Shown here one piece after another: positions 1-6,756 of a stretch of DNA of 14,593 nucleotides (its first letter is position 1; the number at the start of each line of letters is the position of its first letter). The stretch comes from Verrucomicrobiales bacterium (GTDB lineage: Bacteria > Verrucomicrobiota > Verrucomicrobiia > Limisphaerales > UBA1100). The stretch is from positions 1-14,593 of the forward strand of contig DPAW01000289.1 of the NCBI GenBank assembly GCA_003517285.1. The letters are read 5' to 3'. The notes beneath the pieces were generated by a model that made no database searches, was not told the origin of the DNA, and worked only from the letters and a program-made list of their open reading frames with translations. The position numbers and the translations under genes were made by a program.

Positions 1-1091
1 GCGCAGCACAGCCGTCTCTTGGAGATTTTGCCCAGTTGATTTCCCCGGCTGGCTCGGATCAGTTGGAGACGTTGGCTGGCCATTCCAAGGCACTAACGCA
101 ACAACGTTTCGGCCGGGCCATTCGTCTCTTCGCTCCGCTTTATCTTTCTAACGAATGCATCAACAACTGCGCCTACTGTGGCTTCTCGCGGGACAACCCA
201 ATTTTGCGCGTCACGCTCGAGCCGGAAGAAGTAATGACCGAAGCCCAAGCGCTAGCAGAACAAGGCTTTAGGAATGTACTTCTTGTGGCTGGCGAACATC
301 CCAAATTCGTTTCCAACGGCTACGTGGAACAATGCGTCCGAATACTCCACGAAACTTTGCCTAGCCTTTCATTGGAGCTAGGCCCACTGGAAACCGAGGC
401 TTATCAGCCACTCGTAACTGCAGGGGCCGAGGGTTTGGTCGTCTACCAGGAGACCTATGATCGAAATGCTTATCGAGTGCATCACACAGCGGGCCCAAAG
501 AAGGATTTCGACTGGCGCCTTGCAACCCCCGAACGCGCCTACGCCGCCGGATTCCGCCGCCTCGGCATTGGCGCTCTTTTTGGGTTGAGCGACTGGCGCA
601 CCGAAGCAATCGCTCTTGCGGCGCATGCGGAGTGGCTATTGAAACATTGCTGGAAAGCTCAACTGACACTTTCCCTGCCCCGTCTCCGACCTTGCGCCGG
701 AAGCTTTGATCCCATTGATCCGATTTCAGACCGCGACCTCACGCAATTGATTTGCGCCCTGCGCCTGTTTCTCCCTGATGTTGGCATTGTGCTCTCCACT
801 CGTGAACCGGCCACCCTGCGCAATGGCCTGATTCCGCTGGGCGTTACCCTAATGAGTGCCGGAAGCCATACCGAGCCAGGAGGTTACACTGGGGCTGGTA
901 GCGACAAGCTCCATAAGACCGAACGCGGAAAAATGATCGCTTTGACCGAGCAATCCAGTGAATGGGCTACGGGCGCTACAGGCCAGTTTGATATCGCCGA
1001 TGAGCGCTCTCCAGAAATAATCGCCCAACAGATAATCAGTCTCGGCTATGAACCTGTTTGGAAAGATTGGGACGCGGCGTTGACCCCTTGA
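1..1091 (+). CDS. thiH: 2-iminoacetate synthase ThiH (5' end outside window)
   Basis: Radical SAM enzyme of thiamine synthesis. The family cleaves tyrosine to p-cresol and 2-iminoacetate (dehydroglycine), which ThiG uses to build the thiazole ring. The sequence shows the family's iron-sulfur motif CINNCAYCGF, with the three cysteine codons at 156, 168 and 177 (C-x3-C-x2-C). It also has a conserved start region (RFGRAIRLFAPLYLSN) and the typical ThiH end (EPVWKDWD). A TTG at 36 could be read as a start, but the same frame is open back to base 3 and encodes family-like residues (SLGDFAQLISPA) before it. The gene is therefore cut by the window edge and the real start lies upstream. About 363 codons are visible, near the usual length of about 370-380, so little is missing. 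It ends 22 bases before the phosphoesterase gene and probably shares its transcript. The related HydG family is larger and is not favoured. Confidence 0.95.
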   Translation, partial: AAQPSLGDFAQLISPAGSDQLETLAGHSKALTQQRFGRAIRLFAPLYLSNECINNCAYCGFSRDNPILRVTLEPEEVMTEAQALAEQGFRNVLLVAGEHPKFVSNGYVEQCVRILHETLPSLSLELGPLETEAYQPLVTAGAEGLVVYQETYDRNAYRVHHTAGPKKDFDWRLATPERAYAAGFRRLGIGALFGLSDWRTEAIALAAHAEWLLKHCWKAQLTLSLPRLRPCAGSFDPIDPISDRDLTQLICALRLFLPDVGIVLSTREPATLRNGLIPLGVTLMSAGSHTEPGGYTGAGSDKLHKTERGKMIALTEQSSEWATGATGQFDIADERSPEIIAQQIISLGYEPVWKDWDAALTP

Positions 1092-1113
1092 AGACAGAGG
1101 TTATTCTTCGGCC

Positions 1114-1989
1114 GTGATCAAGCGCCTCCGCAATTATTGGCAAAACCGTACAAACCGGCGACGCTTTCTCTGCGGATCACTCGGCTCCTGCTTTATCGGC
1201 GCGGGATCCTATGCCTATATGCGCCTTTGGGAATCCGGCTGGCTTGAGGTCAATCGCCACCGTGCCCCCATCATGAAGGCCGAGCGCCCGCTTCGTTTGC
1301 TGCACTTATCTGACCTGCACGCCTCCAAGGCCGTGAGCCTCGGTTACCTGCGCCGCGCTTTGGAAGTTGGCTTGGAACTGAATCCGGATTTAATTTGTCT
1401 AACGGGTGATTTCATCACTTGGAAGTATCGGCAATTCGACAAATACAGTGAAGTGCTTCGCGCACTCCCCAGAGCCGCGCCCACCTTTGCTTGCCTAGGC
1501 AATCATGATGGTGGTTCCTGGGCGGCCGGTACAATGAAAATTGGTGCCGCGCATAGCTTACCCGTTCAGCGAATGCTGAAAAAGGCCGGTATCCGACTTC
1601 TGCATAACGAACACACACTGCTCGATTTAGCTGGTCATACAATCAACCTCGTGGGCGTAGGCGATCTTTGGAATCGGGAATGCCACTCACAACAAGCCTT
1701 TGCTGAACTTGATGACCAATACCCCACTATTCTGCTATCGCACAATCCGGACACCAAGACTGAATTGGCCGCGTACCCGTGGCAACTGATGCTAAGCGGC
1801 CACACGCATGGCGGCCAGGTTTACCTGCCCGGTGTGGGTGATCCTTTGGCGCCGGTGAAAGATAAGAAATATGTTCGGGGCCTGCACCGCTTGGGTGACC
1901 GCTGGCTTCATATCACCAAAGGGGTCGGCAACCTCCACGGGCTGCGTTTCAATTGCCGCCCGGAAGTGAGTTTGCTCGAAATTTCATGA
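1114..1989 (+). CDS. Tat-type metallophosphoesterase (YaeI/YkuE-like)
   Basis: Calcineurin-like phosphoesterase of 291 residues. All metal-binding motifs of the family are visible: D-x-H in SDLHA (D67, H69), GD at 98-99, GNHD at 129-132, the histidine of SHNPD (H210) and GHTHGG at 229-234. The N-terminus carries RRRFL (16-20) followed by a hydrophobic run, which looks like a twin-arginine signal or signal anchor, so the catalytic domain is expected outside the cytoplasm. E. coli YaeI, a UDP-2,3-diacylglucosamine pyrophosphatase-type relative, and Bacillus YkuE have the same layout. The substrate here cannot be read from sequence. The start is GTG; AGAGG at 1096-1100 is its only ribosome-site candidate and lies 13 bases away, so translation may rely on coupling with thiH. 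The stop overlaps the thiS start in ATGA. Its position between two thiamine genes is odd, because a periplasmic phosphoesterase has no known step in thiazole synthesis. Confidence 0.88.
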   Translation: MIKRLRNYWQNRTNRRRFLCGSLGSCFIGAGSYAYMRLWESGWLEVNRHRAPIMKAERPLRLLHLSDLHASKAVSLGYLRRALEVGLELNPDLICLTGDFITWKYRQFDKYSEVLRALPRAAPTFACLGNHDGGSWAAGTMKIGAAHSLPVQRMLKKAGIRLLHNEHTLLDLAGHTINLVGVGDLWNRECHSQQAFAELDDQYPTILLSHNPDTKTELAAYPWQLMLSGHTHGGQVYLPGVGDPLAPVKDKKYVRGLHRLGDRWLHITKGVGNLHGLRFNCRPEVSLLEIS

Positions 1990-2192
1990 TGGCCGCCGTC
2001 ATTGCCAACGGTAAAGAGACAGACGTAAACATCCCCTGCACGGTGGACGAATTCCTGCAAGAACTCGACCTGCCACCCCGTTCGGTTGTGGTGGAACTCA
2101 ATGGCGAAGCCCTTCCGCCGTCTTCCTTCACTGAACAGCAACTCCAAGCCGGAGATCGCCTGGAGATCGTACGAATTGTCGCCGGCGGTTAA
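1986..2192 (+). CDS. thiS: Sulfur carrier protein ThiS
   Basis: Small ubiquitin-like protein of 68 residues. In the family the C-terminal glycine is adenylated by ThiF, converted to a thiocarboxylate and used by ThiG as the sulfur donor for the thiazole ring of thiamine. The visible marks are the family length, the LPPRSVVVELNGE segment typical of ThiS, and the end DRLEIVRIVAGG with the required Gly-Gly. I chose ATG 1986 because it overlaps the phosphoesterase stop (ATGA), the classic arrangement for translational coupling. A second ATG directly follows at 1989. The frame is open further upstream to 1953, but that part lies inside the phosphoesterase gene and has no ThiS homology. MoaD shares the fold and Gly-Gly end, but thiH nearby and the IVRIVAGG end favour ThiS. 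thiG and thiF are not in the window; thiG may lie upstream of thiH. Confidence 0.92.
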   Translation: MMAAVIANGKETDVNIPCTVDEFLQELDLPPRSVVVELNGEALPPSSFTEQQLQAGDRLEIVRIVAGG

Positions 2193-2214
2193 AGTGTTCC
2201 TGTCGGTGAACACT
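2193..2214. repeat. 7-bp inverted repeat after thiS
   Basis: AGTGTTC at 2193-2199 and GAACACT at 2208-2214 are perfect reverse complements with an 8-base loop, starting right at the thiS stop codon. No T-run follows, so this is not a standard intrinsic terminator. It could be an RNA-stabilising or weak pausing hairpin between the thiamine genes and mgtE, or an operator-like dyad for mgtE. The role is unknown. Confidence 0.5.
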
Positions 2215-2269
2215 CGCGGCTTGTAAAACGTCAGTTTCGCCTTAGAATCCAAGCACTGCGGAGGCAACC

Positions 2270-3604
2270 ATGGCGGACACAACCCCCATCTATCTGGACG
2301 AGTTTAAGGCAATGCACCCGGCTGATCTGGCCGATCGCCTGCAGCGAATGCCTACCGAAGAAGCCCGCCACCTCCTAGCCGAGCTGCCCGTCGACACCGC
2401 ATCAGCCACCTTGGCCGAACTGGAGGACGAGTGGATCGCGGATTTACTGGAGGAATTCCCCCAGTCCAAGCTCGTTCCGCTCCTCAACAAAATGTACGCA
2501 GAAGAGGCTGCGGACGTGCTGGGAGAAATCCCAGAGATCGACCGCGCACGCCTGCTCCGCAAGATGGGCAAGGAGGAAGCGCAGGCTGCGCGTGATCTCC
2601 TGAAATACCCCGAGGACACCGCGGGTGGCATCATGAACGACCGGTTTGTGACGCTGCGCTCCCACCACACCGTGGGCGATGGTCTCCGCCGTATTCGCCG
2701 CAAGCATCGTGAACATTCACCATCAGATATCAATTATCTGTACGTCACCGATAAGGACGAAAAACTTGTCGGCATCGTCTCCATCCGCGACCTCATTTTC
2801 TCTGATGACGAAGTAAAGACCGCGGACGTCATGAACCGTGAGGTCAAGTATGTGCGAGTCACTGACGACCAAGAGGAGGTCGTCCGGCGCTTTGAAAAAT
2901 ACCACTTCCTAGGCCTCCCTGTGCTTGATGAAGAAGGCCGACTGGTTGGAGTCATCCGAGGCGACGAAGCATTGTCCGTTGCCATTGAAGAGCAGACGGA
3001 GGACATGCAAAAGATGGTAGGCCTCTCCGGCGAAGAACGTGCGCTCACGCCTTGGAAACAATCCTTTGGCAAACGACTGCCATGGCTGTGCATCAACCTA
3101 ATCACCGCCTGTCTCGCTGGCGCGGTAGTAGGCGTCTTTGAAAGCACAATTGAAACATTTGCTGTGCTAGCGATTTTTCTGCCAATCATCGCCGGTCAAG
3201 GCGGCAATGCCGGCATGCAAACAGTCACCGTTATCATTCGCGACATGGCACTCGGAGAACTATCCCCCGGAGACGGTCGCAAAGCACTATTCAAAGAGAT
3301 TCTCCTGAGTGTTCTAATTGGACTAATTATAGGCCTGATTGTGGGTGTTGTCGGCTATCTTGTAGGAGGACTGTTTGATGGACGCCTAGGCTGGAAACTG
3401 GGCTTGGTGGTAGGTCTAGCCATGATCCTCAACCTCATGGCGGCTGCGCTATTTGGAGTCCTGATTCCGTTTGCCTTAAAATTCTTCAGGCTGGATCCTG
3501 CGTTAGCCTCAAGCATCCTAATCACAACGGTTACTGATGTAGCCGGTTTCTTCTTCCTGCTGGCCTTGGCTAAGTGGATCTTGATACCGACCGTTGTCGG
3601 ATAG
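2270..3604 (+). CDS. mgtE: Magnesium channel/transporter MgtE
   Basis: Inner-membrane Mg2+ channel of 444 residues with the full family architecture. A helical MgtE N domain (about 15-112) and two CBS domains (about 115-178 and 180-243) form the cytosolic magnesium sensor that closes the pore when Mg2+ is plentiful. A linker helix and five predicted membrane segments follow (about 271-293, 295-308, 344-368, 377-403 and 416-441). The pore signature PIIAGQGGNAGMQT is at 305-318, and the conserved Asp of TDVAGFF at 423 matches the ion-binding aspartate of the family. The ATG has a good ribosome site, GGAGG at 2260-2264, five bases upstream. The gap before it is only 77 bases and no magnesium riboswitch fits in it. 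Regulation is therefore probably at the protein level through the CBS sensor. Length and motifs are normal and the gene looks intact. Some members also carry Co2+. Confidence 0.96.
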   Translation: MADTTPIYLDEFKAMHPADLADRLQRMPTEEARHLLAELPVDTASATLAELEDEWIADLLEEFPQSKLVPLLNKMYAEEAADVLGEIPEIDRARLLRKMGKEEAQAARDLLKYPEDTAGGIMNDRFVTLRSHHTVGDGLRRIRRKHREHSPSDINYLYVTDKDEKLVGIVSIRDLIFSDDEVKTADVMNREVKYVRVTDDQEEVVRRFEKYHFLGLPVLDEEGRLVGVIRGDEALSVAIEEQTEDMQKMVGLSGEERALTPWKQSFGKRLPWLCINLITACLAGAVVGVFESTIETFAVLAIFLPIIAGQGGNAGMQTVTVIIRDMALGELSPGDGRKALFKEILLSVLIGLIIGLIVGVVGYLVGGLFDGRLGWKLGLVVGLAMILNLMAAALFGVLIPFALKFFRLDPALASSILITTVTDVAGFFFLLALAKWILIPTVVG

Positions 3605-3641
3605 GCTTGACCCCGCCTTGTGGACTACTCAATTTTCCCGT

Positions 3642-4916
3642 ATGCAACATTGGCCCGCCATTGTCTTAAGTGTCCTCCTATATTGTTTTGGTACTTCAAC
3701 CTCCGCATTGGCCGCGGACCCACCACCGATTGAGGTAAACACCAACAACGCCGCAAAGCAGAAAACCGAAGCGCTCGCCAAGAAACTCGAAGACTCGGCG
3801 GCAGTTCAGACCTTTCAGCAATACCTCGGACAGGACATTCTCGGCATCGGCATATTGGCCTGGCAATTGGTGGCTGCTTTTCTCGCGATTCTGGCGGGGC
3901 TAATTATCAAGCGTATCGCCCTCAAATCCCTCCAAACGCGAATCGAGAAATTCGTGCAGCAAACCGAAGCGGAATGGGACGATCAACTTTTTGAGGCAAT
4001 CATCAAGCCGATCAACACGTTTGTCATGATCGGTGCCGTTCACTTAGCGGCGTTTCTCCTAATCTTCAATTTAGAGCGTTTCCCGACCGAACTGATTGGC
4101 AAGAGCTACACCATCTTCCTTGGTTTCACGATCATTTGGCTAATATATCGCTTGGTGGATGTGGCCGCACATTATTTGGATGAATTATTGGCCAAGGCCG
4201 ATGAAGGATTACGCGGCCAATTCACCCCACTTATCCGTCGAGCCTTGCGGATCGTGGTGGTCATCATCGGCACACTCACTGTTTTGGCGACCATTGGTGT
4301 GAACATCACCGGCCTTGTGGCTTTGGGCGGCGTACTGGGCTTTGCCTTTTCCATGGGCTCAAAGGATTCAGTCGCCCATCTCGTTGGCACGATCAATATC
4401 CTGACCGACCGGCCCTACAAGGTGGGCGATTGGATTACCGTGGGCGATTCAATTGATGGTGATGTTGAGGAAATCGGTTTTCGCTCTACCAAAATCAGAA
4501 TGTTCGATAAGACACTAATGACTGTCCCCAACGGCACGTTAGCCAGTGAGACGATTAAAAACTGGTCCCAAATGCCGAAACGCCGCATCAAGATGACGCT
4601 GGGCCTCACGTACGACACCACGCCCGACCAAATGCGCGAAGCTCTCGAGGCCATTGAAAAGATCCTCAACGAAGATGAAGGCGTGGATCAGGATTACAAA
4701 CTCGTGCAGTTCACGGACTTCGGCCCAAGCTCGCTGGATGTCTTCCTGTATTATTTCAGCACAAGCACAGTCTGGAAGGAGTATTTGGAGACCCGCGAAC
4801 GCGTTAATCTCAAGATCATGGATAAACTGACCGAGATGGGTCTGGAGTTCGCGTTCCCTACGCAAACCCTTCACTTAAAAGGCGACGAACTCAAAACCCT
4901 CAAAGATTTGGGTTAA
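3642..4916 (+). CDS. MscS-family mechanosensitive ion channel with signal peptide
   Basis: Small-conductance mechanosensitive channel that opens under membrane tension to release solutes during osmotic downshock. From ATG 3642 the protein has 424 residues. A likely signal peptide comes first (about 1-25, ending SALA-A), then a short polar stretch and four hydrophobic segments (about 66-90, 126-143, 156-174 and 202-222). The pore-lining helix has the MscS-type glycine/alanine-rich run ALGGVLGFAFSMGSKDSVAH (about 227-246). The beta domain (about 264-309) includes VGDWI and the family motif TVPNGTL, and an alpha/beta C-terminal domain follows. The frame is open to TTG 3594, which would overlap the end of mgtE. 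That start places about 16 polar residues before the signal peptide and neither start has a clear ribosome site, so ATG 3642 is preferred but not certain. It is probably co-transcribed with mgtE, whose stop is 37 bases upstream. Confidence 0.9.
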   Translation: MQHWPAIVLSVLLYCFGTSTSALAADPPPIEVNTNNAAKQKTEALAKKLEDSAAVQTFQQYLGQDILGIGILAWQLVAAFLAILAGLIIKRIALKSLQTRIEKFVQQTEAEWDDQLFEAIIKPINTFVMIGAVHLAAFLLIFNLERFPTELIGKSYTIFLGFTIIWLIYRLVDVAAHYLDELLAKADEGLRGQFTPLIRRALRIVVVIIGTLTVLATIGVNITGLVALGGVLGFAFSMGSKDSVAHLVGTINILTDRPYKVGDWITVGDSIDGDVEEIGFRSTKIRMFDKTLMTVPNGTLASETIKNWSQMPKRRIKMTLGLTYDTTPDQMREALEAIEKILNEDEGVDQDYKLVQFTDFGPSSLDVFLYYFSTSTVWKEYLETRERVNLKIMDKLTEMGLEFAFPTQTLHLKGDELKTLKDLG

Positions 4917-4985
4917 TTAACTGACTAAAAAAGCTCGCCAACCCACTAGATCACCTTAGGCTAAACGTAACCCCCCGAGGTTTTT

Positions 4986-5882
4986 ATGAAGAACACACTT
5001 CGCTCCATTGTGCAGCTTTCGCTGATTGCTGCGTTTACCCTTACAGCTTCCCTCCGTGCCGAAGACAAGCCGGCCAAACGGGAATTCGACGATGCAGCGA
5101 AAGAACTAATCGGTAAAGTCCGCGGTCTCATTTCTGAAGACCGTACCAAGGCTTTTCAAGAGTACGCCAAAGGCGCACAAGAATTGGCCAAGGAATTTCC
5201 AAGTGACAGCAGGCCACTGATGATGTTGTCCGAAGCCAGCACTCTGGTGGAAGACAAGAAGCTCGCCAAAACGCTAGCTGTAAAGGCCGAGAAAGGCATC
5301 CTCGCAATCCTCAAGAAATACCCCAAGGACTCCGGTGCCAACGCCGTATTGATGCGCATGGCTGATTCCGTAGAACCCGAAAAAGCCAAAGATTTTCTTA
5401 AGCGCGTCATGGAAAATGGACCGACTCAGATGGCCAGTGCGGCTGCCGGCAAGCTCAAGAAAATGGATGCCTTGGGCAAGCCTGTCAAAATGACCTTCAA
5501 AGCTGTGGACGGACGCCAGGTCGATCTAGGCAAGCTGAAGGGCAAGGTTGTGTTGATCGACTTCTGGGCCACTTGGTGTGGTCCCTGCATCGCTGAACTA
5601 CCCAACTTGAAGAAGACCTACGCCAAATATCACGAGAAAGGATTTGAAATCGTTGGAGTTTCACTCGACCAATCGAAAGATAAACTCACTGAATTTGTGA
5701 AGGAGAACGACATGCCTTGGCCGCAGCACTTTGATGGATTGGGCTGGAAGAATGAGTTCGCCGTCATGTACGGCATCCAAGGTATCCCCGCCATGTGGTT
5801 GGTAGATAAGGACGGCAACCTAGTGGACATGAAAGCCCGCAGCGGACTCGATGCCAAGGTGGAGAAGCTGCTAGCTGAATAA
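4986..5882 (+). CDS. Exported TlpA-like thioredoxin-fold protein with helical N-terminal region
   Basis: Protein of 298 residues. Residues 1-25 form a signal peptide (hydrophobic core LSLIAAFTLTA, cleavage near LRA-ED). Residues about 30-160 are lysine- and alanine-rich, predicted helical, and resemble tetratricopeptide-like repeats without a clear match. Residues about 165-298 form a TlpA/AhpC-type thioredoxin domain with the redox centre WCGPC at 197-201, preceded by VVLIDFWAT, and the cis-proline loop GIP at 266-268. Known members are periplasmic thiol-disulfide reductases that keep cysteines reduced for cytochrome c maturation or protein folding; the target here cannot be named. ATG 4986 has GAGG at 4977-4980, five bases upstream, the clearest ribosome site in this part. 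The gene stands alone: 69 bases separate it from the mscS-like gene and a strong terminator follows it. Confidence 0.88.
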   Translation: MKNTLRSIVQLSLIAAFTLTASLRAEDKPAKREFDDAAKELIGKVRGLISEDRTKAFQEYAKGAQELAKEFPSDSRPLMMLSEASTLVEDKKLAKTLAVKAEKGILAILKKYPKDSGANAVLMRMADSVEPEKAKDFLKRVMENGPTQMASAAAGKLKKMDALGKPVKMTFKAVDGRQVDLGKLKGKVVLIDFWATWCGPCIAELPNLKKTYAKYHEKGFEIVGVSLDQSKDKLTEFVKENDMPWPQHFDGLGWKNEFAVMYGIQGIPAMWLVDKDGNLVDMKARSGLDAKVEKLLAE

Positions 5883-5910
5883 TCCAGCAATCACTCTCGT
5901 AAATTCACAT

Positions 5911-5931
5911 GCCCCAAAACGGGGCTTTTTT
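5911..5931 (+). terminator. Intrinsic terminator after the thioredoxin-like gene
   Basis: GCCCC at 5911-5915 and GGGGC at 5921-5925 form a five-pair all-GC stem around the loop AAAAC. Six T residues follow directly (5926-5931). It lies 28 bases after the thioredoxin-like stop codon and has a T-run only on the + strand, so it ends transcription coming from the left. infA, which starts 55 bases later, must therefore have its own promoter in the short gap or depend on read-through. Confidence 0.85.
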
Positions 5932-5943
5932 ATGCCCTTTGCA

Positions 5944-5982
5944 CTTGCCAACCCATTGCCGCGCGGGCAAGGTGCGCCCTTT
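5944..5982 (+). promoter_or_regulatory. Overlapping small inverted repeats in the infA leader
   Basis: Several mutually exclusive pairings can be seen. CTTGCC at 5944-5949 or TTGCC at 5956-5960 can pair with GGCAA(G) at 5966-5971. In turn, AAGG at 5969-5972 can pair with CCTT at 5978-5981. AAGG is also the only purine-rich ribosome-site candidate for infA, 14 bases from its ATG. The pairings are seen directly; a control function is inferred and weak, because short GC-rich sequence gives such matches by chance. Confidence 0.25.
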
Positions 5983-5986
5983 CCCA

Positions 5987-6205
5987 ATGCCGAAGGAAGA
6001 ACCCATACAATTAGAAGGCACCATCTCGCAGGTGATGCCCGGCACAATGTTCAAGGTCAAGCTACCTAACGGACATGAAGTGCTGGCGCATATTTCGGGC
6101 AAGATGCGGAAGAACTGGATCCGTATTGCTGAAGGCGACACTGTGAAGGTGGAGATGTCTCCCTACGATCTTTCCAAGGCACGCATTATCTATCGCGCGC
6201 GCTAA
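5987..6205 (+). CDS. infA: Translation initiation factor IF-1
   Basis: IF-1 is a single OB-fold protein that binds the ribosomal A site and helps IF-2 and IF-3 during initiation. From ATG 5987 the protein has 72 residues, the standard bacterial length. It matches the family along its length: an [20 protein letters not shown] segment, then [14 protein letters not shown], and the end [13 protein letters not shown]. The frame is also open to an ATG at 5909, but that ATG lies in the preceding terminator hairpin and the extra 26 residues match nothing in the family, so it is rejected. An in-frame GTG at 5972 is possible but less likely. No good ribosome site is visible next to ATG 5987. infA is alone here, away from the ribosomal protein operon where many bacteria keep it, and it converges on apaG. 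Confidence 0.96.
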   Translation: MPKEEPIQLEGTISQVMPGTMFKVKLPNGHEVLAHISGKMRKNWIRIAEGDTVKVEMSPYDLSKARIIYRAR

Positions 6206-6223
6206 GGTTACCTAGCAGTAACC
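6206..6223. repeat. 6-bp hairpin between convergent infA and apaG
   Basis: GGTTAC at 6206-6211 and GTAACC at 6218-6223 are perfect reverse complements with a 6-base loop. The hairpin starts directly after the infA stop and covers the last codons of apaG, whose stop lies at 6212-6214. No T-run follows on either strand, so it is at best a weak bidirectional terminator or a 3'-end protecting hairpin for both mRNAs. Confidence 0.5.
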
Positions 6224-6607
6224 CACCTCGCCCGTTCCCGGAACCACCAATTCAAAGGACGGAATACCGACCACCACCGGCTCACCATTGGCCGTGATCC
6301 CCAAATAACTACCCTGCGCAATGGCACGAGATGAGCGGATCATATGATAGCTGTTGTAGCTGAAATGTTCGCCCGGCTCAAGGGCTGGAAACCCCCCAAC
6401 CACGCCATCCCCCTCCACCGCGATTACCTCGCCGTTGCTTTCGGTCACCACCCATTTGCGCCCCCGCACGGTGACTGTTTCCTGCCCTTCATTCAGAATA
6501 GTGATGTAATAAGCAAAACAATGCGGCGTATCCGGCGGCGTGAGCACCCCATCCTGATATACCAGTTGATCCAAGTTCACCCGCAATCCATGCGCCGCAT
6601 CGTCCAT
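6212..6607 (-). CDS. apaG: ApaG domain protein (DUF525)
   Basis: Small beta-sandwich protein of 131 residues in the ApaG family. The core motif GDGVVGGFPALEPGEHFSYN at 66-85 is typical; the equivalent E. coli region reads GEGVVGEQP and continues with a PG-x-x-F-Y pattern. The family folds like fibronectin type III domains. E. coli apaG lies in an operon with apaH and ksgA, and the biochemical role of free-standing ApaG is unsettled, with metal and nucleotide-pyrophosphate binding proposed. Here there is no apaH or ksgA partner in view. The ATG at 6607 has an AGGTAAGG ribosome site (6622-6615 on the minus strand) seven bases upstream. The gene converges on infA and diverges from the TonB-like gene across a 149-base gap that should hold both promoters, although I could not pick convincing -35/-10 elements there. 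Confidence 0.9.
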   Translation of the reverse strand: MDDAAHGLRVNLDQLVYQDGVLTPPDTPHCFAYYITILNEGQETVTVRGRKWVVTESNGEVIAVEGDGVVGGFPALEPGEHFSYNSYHMIRSSRAIAQGSYLGITANGEPVVVGIPSFELVVPGTGEVGYC

Positions 6608-6756
6608 ACGCAGCCCTTACCTGAAAGCGGCCGACCGTTCAATCCAATCTCGACCTCGGCGGCATTATTCAGTATGTAAACGCAACACCCATAGGTTGGG
6701 AGCAGTCTTAACAAGTAAGCATTGCCGCCGGCCCACGACTACCAGAATCTCACCTC

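Noticed and set aside
36..38. TTG as the start of thiH
   Set aside because: The frame is open to the window edge, and the residues before it match the ThiH family, so the gene is simply cut by the window.
1986..2192. MoaD (molybdopterin synthase small subunit)
   Set aside because: It shares the Gly-Gly end, but the sequence and the thiH neighbour fit ThiS better.
2193..2214. LexA-type SOS operator
   Set aside because: GTTC-N8-GAAC has the wrong arrangement and spacing for known LexA boxes, and no SOS gene is near.
2193..2269. Magnesium (M-box) riboswitch before mgtE
   Set aside because: The gap is only 77 bases, and no multi-helix structure of that size fits; only one small hairpin is seen.
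2290..2733. Minus-strand open frames opposite mgtE
   Set aside because: They are arginine- and serine-rich shadows of the mgtE coding strand with no recognisable domain.
5909..5986. N-terminal extension of infA from ATG 5909
   Set aside because: The ATG lies in the intrinsic terminator hairpin, and the added 26 residues have no IF-1 homology; the ATG at 5987 gives the standard 72 residues.
6344..6679. Open frame on the + strand opposite apaG
   Set aside because: It is antisense to a well-supported conserved gene and its translation resembles nothing known.
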